Of a stretch of 64,000 bases of DNA, positions 31,096 to 41,273 are shown one piece after another. The position numbers and the translations under genes are program-made. Position 1 is the stretch's first letter; each line of letters opens with the position of its first letter. The notes below the pieces were generated by a model, which saw nothing but the letters and a program-made list of their open reading frames with translations, did not search any database and had not been told where the DNA came from. The stretch is from Polytrichum commune (Eukaryota > Streptophyta > Polytrichopsida > Polytrichales > Polytrichaceae), in contig OX485803.1 in the NCBI GenBank assembly GCA_950295325.1, forward strand, positions 73,051,554-73,115,553, read 5' to 3'.

Positions 31096-33180
31096 ATGAA
31101 TATTACATGGATAATCAGCCTTGTCTTCACTCTTTGGCTATCACTAGCCACCCCATATTGGAGAAACTCTCACATTGTCTACTCTCACAACCCTTGGGAA
31201 TGCTTTGAACGAACTTGTTTTAAAAACACACAAGAAAAACTGTCTTTGTATATTTGGCATAATAAGATAAAAGATGTTTGCAAAACCATCAAAAACACCG
31301 AAACTAACAAGGTGCACTTTTGCCTCAAAACCAAAAGTACACATGTCTTAACTAGGAAAACCAACATAAGTACAAAGATTTGTCTCTTTATGTCATATCA
31401 CTTCTTCTCTAAAGACAAATACCAATCAGGCCCATCAATTAAGTGGTGGGAAGGTATTTGCCTTGAGAAACAAAGAAGTAACATCTTGAAAAATGCTACA
31501 AAAATCTATGGAAATGCTTTAGTATTATGTCTTTCTAAAAAATATACTCCTTATGATGTTATATACAGGACAACAATGGCCGAAGCTAGCTCTACAAAAA
31601 ACATGGATGCTTGTGTGATCGATGAAAATGATATAATCAACACCTCCCAAAAAAGAACAACTTCTACCATAGTAACCACCACCCAAAAGAAAGCCAAAAA
31701 CAAAAAAATCGTAGGGTCAAAATACTCCTCTCTATGGTTAAGATTTCACGCTTTAAATCATATAAACAAACAAAAAGAACAACCAATGGAAAGTGGAGAA
31801 ACTACAAGGGAGTTAATGAAAAGAAAAATTGACTTCGATGAAGCTAAAGAGATGCAGAATGCGCGACCTTCTTTCCCATATGTCCCTTAAAGAGAATGGC
31901 CATCTAAGAGGGAAGATGGGAAAGAATGACAACATTACAACCTAACCCAACTTCCATTCGACGTGGAAGTTGATGAGTACGGATTTTCTTTTGATTACCA
32001 AGTCTCAATTCACTTTGAACTTGGTGAACAAAAATGGGAAAGAGATGTGATTATGCAAAAAGTCAAAGAAATGTTAATAAAAATGAACATAGAACTTGGG
32101 GACCTAATTGGAGAACCCATAACAATTTTATGTTTTCACAAGTCTACTACATGGAGCGGAAGCATTAAACTTCATCTTAAAAACCCACTCCTTGATGCTA
32201 AAAGCCTCCTACAAGGAACAAAGGCATTTATCATCACATTAGAAGATGGGAAACCATGGAGAGGTAAAATATGTAAATCTTACGATACACTAGCTCTCAA
32301 TAACCTCCTCTAAGTAAAAATTACAAGCGACACACTAATCGGCAAAGAATGGTACAATATTTTAGAAGAGATAGTACACGAAGGATTTAAACATATATAC
32401 GACTATGAAATCACTAATGTCCAGAAAAAGAAAGAAATAGAATTTGCGTGGGTAGTAGCAACTTCACCCGAGCAAGCGAAAAAAATAAATATTTATAAAA
32501 TTTCACTTGACAATGAAATCTTCGAAGACAAATTCACCTCGAGGGATAAATTAACCGAAGATGAAAAAGCTAGAAAAAATGCTCTAATCTTAATAGTAAA
32601 AAACTTGACCAAAGAAAAAGATACAGAGGTAATTGAACATGAATTGAAAAAATACATGGGAGAAAGAAATGTGGTAAATATCTTCTTCAAAATTGAGAAT
32701 GAGAAGCATGTAGGGAGTTGTAACGTACAATGTCTTAACGCAGCTGTATACAAAAAAATTGTTAAGAAAAATACCAAACTCCTTGGAAAATATATAGAAT
32801 TTACCCCACATCCAAAAAACTTGGATGGTATAAACGCACCTTCCCAAGAGGAATTAAATAGACTAAGGTTCTCTGATGTGAACACAACACTCGCAAACAC
32901 TGTGAAAGCCTTGGAGAATGCACCAATCAAAGGCCTAACAAGACAAGAGGTGAAAACAATGATGGAAGGAGAAACCTCTAAATTACGCAAAGAGTTGGCA
33001 GAAAGAGAAGAGATTATGTACCGTAGAGCAACTACATACACCGACAAATCAATGAAATCTATATCGGCCCAACTTACAATATTCAAGCAGCAACTACTAA
33101 CAACAATGAACTACATCGAGAGCGTGACAAAAGACTCGGAAGGTGGACCAGATGAAGAAAATATGGACATGAGAAACTAG
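31096..33180 (+). pseudogene. LINE ORF1 (RNA-binding protein), three stops
   Basis: One frame of up to 694 codons with stops at 31888 (TAA), 31928-31930 region (TGA) and 32311 (TAA), and no frameshift. The N-terminus has a hydrophobic signal-like segment (ITWIISLVFTLWLSLATPYW) and several Cys; alternatively the protein starts at ATG 31576 (MAEASSTKN). The middle is Lys-rich (KKAKNKKIVGSKYSSLWLRF). An RRM-like pattern occurs at about 32570-32830: ALILIVKNL, then VNIFFKIENEKHVGSCNVQC, then YIEFTPHPKNLDG. A possible second fold precedes it at 32100-32280. The C-terminus (about 32860-33130) is charged and helical, a likely coiled coil. ORF1 proteins bind LINE RNA and chaperone reverse transcription. 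Confidence 0.7.
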
Positions 33181-34218
33181 GTAAGGTAAAAAACGACCCG
33201 GTAACACTTAATAAATACACAAAATTTATTTTAATACTAAAAACATAAAAAACAATAAGGTATTTATAAGTATCACCAACCCAATAGAAAAATTGGACTC
33301 CAAAAAATAAATAATTAAATTTAAAACAAAATATAATCAACCCGAAACTAAAGAAACTTATCAATTCAAAATCACCAACTACCAAAACCTCAAAACACAA
33401 AAAGCCAACAAAATATATAATATCATTATAACCAAAACACACTCAAATACAACAACCAATAAAATACAACATAAATATTATAAAATAATACTTAATATCA
33501 TACAAAAAATACATGAAAATGAAACAAACACAATATTCAATAACACTCCAATAAAAACACAAAAAACCAACATACAAACAAAAACCAAAACAAAACCACG
33601 TACCAAGTACGTCAAAAAGAACCACCAAACAAACATCACAACCATTAACAAACATACAAAATATCACCAACGAACGCATTACACACCTGATAATGATAGA
33701 ATGACTACACGTACAAACAATATAACGGCCTCGGCCTCCCGGCCTCCCGGCCTCGCCACAAACCTAAAAATAAATACCAACTCACAAACAACTGGACACC
33801 TAACACAATAACAAATCAACATAACCAAAAACAAAATCAATATACATTCCAACACCAACATCAATACCGAATTCAACACCAAAAAACAATTACAAAGTCC
33901 TTCTCAATTATTAGGGTCAAAATCCAAAACATTATACCAAAACAAGGTCTCCAACATAAAACAGGCTCGGCCTTCCGGCCTGGCCACCAAACTAGAAACA
34001 TATACCTATTCACAAACAACTGGGCACCTAGAAAAATAACAACTCACACACCTAGAAACAACTCAGATACCCACTTCTCAACTAAACAGCTAACAAATAA
34101 AATACCAGCTTTACCTAACCTTTTTACTACAACCAAATTCACACTTACAAAATATTTAAAATTAAATAAATGAAAACAAAAAACAATCCAAACCCACGGA
34201 TATTACTTCATTAATAAG
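33181..34218 (+). other. A/C-rich spacer between LINE ORF1 and ORF2
   Basis: Very low in G. In the ORF2 frame it is open from about 33700 to 34170 (one TGA at 34171-34173 before the 2A motif), so ORF2 may once have had a longer N-terminus. Two GC-rich islets, 'ggcctcggcctcccggcc' at about 33727 and 'ggctcggccttccggcc' at about 33965, are each followed by similar sequence ending 'ttcacaaacaactgggcacc' (first copy 'ctcacaaacaactggacacc'), so they form a direct repeat of about 75 bp. Long antisense open frames here are a by-product of the base skew. Confidence 0.55.
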
Positions 34219-34263
34219 CTAGCATTATTACAATGTGGAGATATAGAACCTAACCCAGGACCA
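34219..34263 (+). other. 2A-like ribosome-skipping motif upstream of ORF2
   Basis: In frame with ORF2 the codons read LALLQCGDIEPNPGP. This satisfies the D-x-E-x-N-P-G-P core of 2A peptides (34240-34263) and has the preceding Leu-rich stretch. The next codon is ATG 34264, where the open ORF2 frame starts. In known 2A sequences the ribosome fails to form the final Gly-Pro bond and releases two products. 2A-like motifs are reported near the N-terminus of ORF2 in some animal and trypanosome LINEs. An in-frame TGA lies 15 codons upstream of this segment. An ATG at 34170 is in another frame. Confidence 0.75.
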
Positions 34264-37200
34264 ATGCCCAACATTCTACGCACACACCCCGCTTCACATA
34301 AAAAGAGAGCCAAAACATATTTTATTCCCAACACGATAAAACTACAATCCGATTACCAACACATAGCAAGTTCATTCGCACCTATACTAGAAACTAATCA
34401 CCCACTACATCACCAAACAAACACTAAGTATCCATACTTACATCGATATATCCAAACACAGAATCATTCTCCATCAACACACATACTATATGCTCTAATC
34501 ATTACTATAAACCCCTCCATAGACACATGCAATAACATACTAGCACAACCCCACACTTACGACTTTAACGATATTTGGACCAACACACTAATCATTAGAC
34601 TAGCCAACCTTAACAACCCCCCCGAACGGCACATCTTAACACAATACCCATATACAACATTTGTAAAAGATAACCAAGATATAATAAACCCCAAAAATTC
34701 TATACATACTGAATTATATAAATTTATACATAACCAAGAGACTCCACCTACTCCAATTATTTTCCAAAGAAAATTTCCCTTTCTTCCTAAAAAACTAATT
34801 ACTGAATCACTCCGCTGCCTCGAAAACATAACTGAATACTCACACCCTCCCCCACTCCCAAACATCCCGACAACCACCCCTAGTATCATATCACACACCA
34901 ACCACGAAACAAACATAATAACTTGGAATGCCTCATCGCTTAACACAGCCTTACCAAATTTACAAAGTTTAATAAATCACTCCCATAGGAACACAGCAAT
35001 TATAAATATCCAAGAAACCAAACTTACAGCAACCAAATCCACAAAATACATACAGAACCTATTCCCTGAATACAAGCTTATTTTTAATAATACACACGCC
35101 CTCACAAGATGCATACAACAAAGAATGCCTTACACCCCCGGGAGAGGTGGCCTACTCACGCTCATTCATAACAAATACGCATTTACTGGAAACGATACCA
35201 AGATCCCTACGCCATCAAATATCTCCCCATATTTGCAAATAATAAAAATAAACAACCACCCACTCTTGCCCTGGTTAATAATACACATATATATGCCCAC
35301 ACACTTAGAAGACACCCACCTCATTCCCTTCCTAAAAAATGAAATCACTAACCAAACAACCATACACCCTAACCACATACACATCCTATGCGGCGACTTC
35401 AACCGAGACATTGCACTCACTGGAAGACAAAACAACAATAATAATACGCCACCACATGAAGAAGACATTCAATGGAAAAACTTCACTACAACCCTTAATC
35501 TTGAATATATCCCAATAAATACTAATATCACAAGACAAGGAGGCTATAATTACACATCAACTAGCCTTATAGACGGTTTTTATATCAACTCACCAGACAA
35601 TAGCAGATTTACCTCTACAACAAACACAAATATGAACCTAAACTCCGACCACTACCCAGTCACCTTACACATACCCCAAAACATACTCATAGCTAGACCC
35701 CCCCCCCCACAAATATTACACCAACTAGAATATTAAATCCAATCCCACCGGAAAACTTAGAAAATTTTAATATAGAATTCTTTGAAGCAAACTCCACACA
35801 ACTAAACGAACTAACCCGCTTACTAGAGAATCACAATCACCTCAACCCTGACCAATGGCATGAAGCCTGTATAACATTAGACAATATTGTCGAAAAAATC
35901 TCAGATACCATTGAAAAAACATGCAAAGCAACCCCAATACAAAACCTTACGAACAGAACAGCACAACAAGGTGGATTCCTACCACGTAAACTATCCAAAG
36001 AATGGAAAAAACACCTAGACACATACCACCTCATTAGGAAAACTATATATATCGCAAAGAACAACCCACAATGGCAAACTCACCCCATCCTAAATGTGAT
36101 CCGTAACCACCAACATGTTCAAATTTCACATCCACCTACAACAACCACCCCCCCCCCCAAATGAATGGATTGATACCATTGCTGCTATCGCAAAAACCGC
36201 TAATAAAGAAGCCAGAAAAATCACCACAAAATATACCAAAAATTGTATTCTAAAAGCTATATCAAAATACCGTCAAATGTACGAAAAAAATCCTAAAAAA
36301 ATAAGTAGAAAAGTCTTTAAACACTCCGAAACTTCACCCCTCGACTCCATAATGGATAGACAAAATAACATCCTAACTAATCTTGAAGATATAACAAAAG
36401 AAATACACATTCAACAATATTCAATCCTAAAAATATGTCACCACGCTTCCACAAATTACTCTTTCTATTCTTTAAACATTGCTACAAACAAAAACAAATC
36501 CTTTCATCGTGGAAAACTAGTCTAACAGTTTTACTATATAATAAAGGTGATCCGTCACAACTCACTAGCCATAGATCTATCGCACTAGCTAACACTATAT
36601 ACAAACTATACACAAGCACATTAACCTCTATTCTTTCCACTTATGGGGAAAGATACCAAATTCTGCACGATAGCCAAGAAGGCTTCAGAGTTGAAAGAGG
36701 AACATCCAGACAACTCCAACTCCTCATCGCAGCATTAGAAGACACAAGATTGACAAACCTAGACATATATATACTCTACATTGACTTAAAAAACGCCTTT
36801 GGCTCCATTGACCATGCTAGACTCTTAGCCATAATGAAGGATCTTGGATATCCAACCGACGCCATAAGCCTCATCGGCAACATATACTGACAAGCCTCTA
36901 CAATATACTGTGGCGAATACTTTGGTAAAACACTACCGATTCCCATTCAAAGAGGTACAATACAGGGAGACACTCTAAACCCATACCTATTCTTAATATT
37001 TTTAGAACCCCTCGTTAGATGGTTACAACAAGGAAATAACGGATACACCTTCGGAACATCCAAAGTTAAAATCTCATTTGCAGCATATGCCGATGACTTA
37101 GCAACAATGGCTAACAAATTAAAATCATTACAAATACAACTAAATAAATTAGACAAATTCTGCGAATGGGCAGGAATGGACCTCGGAATACCCAAATGTG

Positions 37201-40200
37201 CAGTGACTGGATGCCCTAATAAATCTAAAATGAATCCCACAATATTCAAAGCCCTAATCCAGTCTACTAATATAAACTATAGAAACCAACCATTACCAGT
37301 CTTAAACCAACACGAACCATACACTTATCTGGGAATCAATATCGCACCATCACTTAAATGAAAAACACAAATTAATACAACTACAGCTAAAGTTATCAAA
37401 CAATGTCAAGCCCGGGTAGCAAGCCCGGGTAGCAAGCCCAGCCACCATGAAACAAAAATCAACATGACAGATACAGTCATACATGTTGGTATAGCCTATA
37501 GCTTTTACGCAGTACCATACTCTATCCCGGCTATCAAAAAACTCGATAAGAAGATTATAGCACTACATAAAACAATATGCGGATTACCAAAAAGCACATC
37601 TAATATCGCTACACAGCTCCCACACGACCTATTCGGAATTGAAGCATTCTCATTACAAAATGCCTATTTGCGTTGCATCGGAGAACAACTACAAAATACC
37701 CTCAATGACAAAGGTAGACTCAGTAAAATCTATTATGGTTTAATACAATTTATACTTGCAAAATTTGGAGGTTCCAAAGAAAAAACCCGCATTAAATACC
37801 ATCACTGCGTTAGATCACCTGTTACTAGAACGCTATTCCTAATCAAACATGAAGCCGGAGTCCATCTAAAAAGTACAATTGATAGCTTCCTATTAAATCC
37901 ATCCCCACTTGAAACTGCATGGTTGAAAGAAACATAAAATGTACAGGGCCTAAACCCCAGCACTTCACTCAAATTATTACAAAAACTCCTACTGCATAAT
38001 ATAATAAGATTAGAACAAATAATCATGCCTAATGGCACCACCTTAATGAGCCCGGATGACTTTAAAATATACCACTCCAATCCTACAAAACTCATCAAGA
38101 GTGCATTAAACATCGCGAACCAGCTATTTTGTCACCCTTCCTGTTACCAAGAATGTCACCTACCATGCCCATACCACTACCCCCCACGAATCCTAAAGAA
38201 TGATTAGACAATAATAAATCATACCATCCTCCCTCATTACCCAACACCCCCTATACACCCTCCGAACCCCCCTAACCCTCACCTACCACCACCTCCGAAC
38301 ACTATGCTTAACAATCCCCGTCATTTTCCCATACACACAATACTTGACCACAAACAACGACAACTCACAGATTCTAATGGGATACAAAGAAAAGACACAT
38401 CATATCTATGCCAATGGATTACTCCAAATAATAATATATACAACAAATGACGCACCCAAAGAGATTTATTCCCCTATTGTGACGCATATACTAGTCGACA
38501 CAATACCGAACTACTTACCCAATATTATACGAAAAGACAACACAAACACTTTTTGAACATCATCAATGCACACTTCTCCATAGAACAACAACGAGACACT
38601 AGATACATTATCCCTGCCACAATTATTCCATTGGCATATATCTCCATTAATGAATGCAACCCAGAGAGTGACATTGAAATAAATACTAACACTATCCAAA
38701 CACAATTCGACGTCACTCACATATATGAAGACAACGGTCGGCACCTCATTACCATCCCAAAAACTAGATTATTGTGGTTATGGAAACAATACCATCAAGC
38801 GAAAGACACCCCACATGGTCTAGAACCACCTACCCAATCATTTGAAACAGAAATCGTATGGCTATACCAAAGATATAAATACCGTATTCCAAAAAATGAC
38901 CCACTTAAACGTGCCCAATATACAATACCAACTCCTATACTAGATTTCCTAATTACAACATTCAATATCAACCATTCATACTTCTCATCCCCAGTTACTT
39001 GTCCCACACAATTCACCCAATTCCACTCACCATTATCTAGGGATAGAATATTTGGATCCCTAGGGAAAGCGTTTGATAAAAAATGGAAGGAAATTGGTTA
39101 CGCCCACCCCCATAAAGCAACACACTTACAACAAGCCATCCATTGGGCCCGCATTGCAGCCAAACACGACCCAAATACAATCACTATACTTATTTCAAAA
39201 GATATGGATTGGTACCATAACTTTAACCCATACACCAGCCCATTCTTGGACACACACATCATTGCCCACTTTGCAGCAGACACCATCACATACAAAGAAC
39301 CCACAATTCCCCCCGAACTCAATATCACGAGGAAAGAATTATCAACACTACGAATATTCTGTAACCACCACCAAAACAATCACATAGGTACCTACGAACA
39401 AATGAATCAACTCACCAACATAGCAAATAACCTCCAAATATTACAAATTCACACACAAATTGCTCCACCCACCCCCTTAAATACCGCCGTTAACCCTAGC
39501 AAAAAATGGGCTAAATCTAACTATCCAAACACATCCGATAACAATATCATACCTATTCCACAACTCCCTAATTATCAAACTAACTTACCATTAAAATTTC
39601 ATCCACAATTCATCTACTATACAGACGGTTCTTTTATGAAACCCAAAGAAATTAACCCTGGAGTATGGAGAAGAGAAAGAGTTGGCTATGGAATTTATAG
39701 CCCAAAGGGCCTTAACATCTCCAAAAGACTACATGGACTCCAAAACATACTAAGAGCATAAATGATAGCCATACATGAAACACTAACAATCATTAATACG
39801 CTATATCCAAACGAACCCGCATACATATTTACCAACAGTCTCAATGTATTATACTTACTTAACACACAAATTAAACACCCCACACTTCACAATAGCCACC
39901 CCGACCAAATCACCCTCGCCACCATGGTACAACTACTTCAAAACCGGACACAACCAATCGCACTATACAAAGTCATAGCACACGTCAACATTTACGGCAA
40001 CGAACAAGCAGACAAATTGGCAAAAGAAGGGCTAGAACTAGAGCACATAATTGCCATTCACCCACATGAGCATGCCCATGCTACCCCATACTACTACCAA
40101 AAGGACATCTGGGCCTCAATGGAGGACGTCCCTGACAAAGGCCCCGTTAGATTCTTAGAAAAGCAAATTATAAAATATGATAGAGAAAATAACTTGGAAA

Positions 40201-41075
40201 ACATGGCCACACAAACTCCTAACATGTACAAATGGACAGGGAACACAGAAATAGACAAAGAATTATCTAATGAATTTTGGGAAAACCCATAAATCTCAGA
40301 TAAACAAAAATCATGCCTCATCAAATTCCGAACCGGAACTTATATGGGAAATGCTCGAAAACAATTGTTCTTCGGTAGACAAACATATCCATCTATCATA
40401 TGCCCCATCTGCAATTCATGCGAGCCGGATACATGGTTACATGTACTACTTACGTGTAAACAACAACACATACATTCACTCCACGTCAACAGACACAACA
40501 AAGCAGTATGGGAAATTAGGAAACTACTAATCTCATCCGAAAAATCCCGATGTTATATTCTCATGAATGTTGGCACCTTCAATAACACACCCCAAGAAAA
40601 CACTGTTCCCAATTGGCTACTCCCTTGCACATGCGGTACTCAAAGATGCCATTGTAACTCCAGATTTAGACCTGACATCCTTTGTGTTAGAGGATTACCA
40701 TACCAAAACGACCCCCCCACAGACATAGACCCCAACCTCACCATACAATTCATCGAATTCACATATTGTAATGATAGATTCTCACCAGAAACACTCGAAG
40801 CAAAAAATAACAAACACAGACCATTAATCGATAGTATCGCTGCTAGAGGATGGAAAACCGACCCCCTTATTATAATCATTGCAGGCGCCAGAGCCACTAC
40901 CCACATTCCATCAATGAAGTCACTCGAAAATAAATTTAAAATACCTATGCCTACCATTAAAAATACCTTCAAAAACATCAATACTATCGCTATAAAATAT
41001 GTCATGTCTATCCTCCTCCACAAAAGAAGAATAGAAAACCACCAACCGCTACCCCAAACACTAGACCCCCCATAG
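34264..41075 (+). pseudogene. LINE ORF2: AP endonuclease, RT, RNase H, RLE-like region
   Basis: About 2270 codons. AP endonuclease (34915-35690): ITWNASSLN, IQETKL, GGLLTL, LCGDFNRDIA, SLIDGFYI, NSDHYPVTL. RT (36435-37360): YIDLKNAFGSIDH, GTIQGDTLNPYLF, YADDLA. A thumb-like region follows (ALHKTICGLPKS, 37560). An unrecognised domain spans 39030-39330. RNase H (39600-40070): YYTDGSF, then TAA where the catalytic Glu of RAELMAI is expected, FTNSLNVLYLL (Asp to Asn) and VIAHVNIYGNEQADKLAKEG. Knuckle C-x2-C-x9-H-x4-C at 40401-40457. RLE-like end at 40665-40950: RFRPDILCVRG, IQFIEFTYCND, KNNKHRPLIDSIAARGW. Frame changes at two C11 tracts (35698-35708, 36148-36158) and near 36420, plus about eight stops, make it inactive. 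Confidence 0.85.
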
Positions 41076-41092
41076 ATAAAACCATTAAAACC

Positions 41093-41259
41093 AACCATTA
41101 TGGTCCTTGTTACTGGTGACTAGTGACTATAGTGTCTACTCTCGAAAGGGAGGAGTAGATCTGTACTTCCATACCTTTGTCCTGAGGGCATCGGATTGGG
41201 GCTGGATCGAACAGACACTTAATTCACGTCAGTCTCCTCCGGAGACCGAAGTTTTTCTT
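41093..41259 (+). other. LINE 3' tail with terminal stem-loop
   Basis: After the ORF2 stop the tail reads through 'actatagtgtctactctcg', 'gagggcatcgg', 'cagacacttaattcacg', then TCTCCTCCGGAGA, a self-complementary stem near the end, and GAAGTTTTTCTT. There is no poly(A). The same series of blocks, with a different but also self-complementary stem (CCCCTTGCTTGAAAGGGG), forms the 3' part of the SINE at 42808-43110. LINE reverse transcriptases of stringent type recognise such tails. Confidence 0.75.
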
Positions 41260-41273
41260 CTATAATCAATGCA
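41260..41273 (+). repeat. Right target-site duplication of the LINE
   Basis: Exact copy of the 14 bases at 29152-29165, fixing the right boundary of the LINE at 41259. Confidence 0.9.

Larger units (their letters stand above)
29166..41259 (+). mobile_element. 12.1-kb non-LTR retrotransposon (LINE) with dual-endonuclease-like layout
   Basis: Bounded by perfect 14-bp direct repeats, so it looks full length. Layout: about 1.9-kb leader, ORF1 (31096-33180), about 1-kb spacer ending in a 2A-like motif, ORF2 (34264-41075), and a short structured tail without poly(A). ORF2 carries an AP endonuclease, reverse transcriptase, an unidentified domain, RNase H, a CCHC-type knuckle and an RPD...E region like the restriction-like endonuclease of R2/Dualen elements. 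Both ORFs are broken by stops. The plus strand from 33.2 to 41.1 kb is strongly depleted of G. The clade is uncertain: Dualen/RandI-like is my best inference from domain content. Confidence 0.85.

Noticed and set aside
33083-33882. Minus-strand frames with hydrophobic, Phe/Val/Tyr-rich translations
   Set aside because: They result from the G-poor, A/C-rich plus strand of the LINE, which makes stops rare on the other strand.
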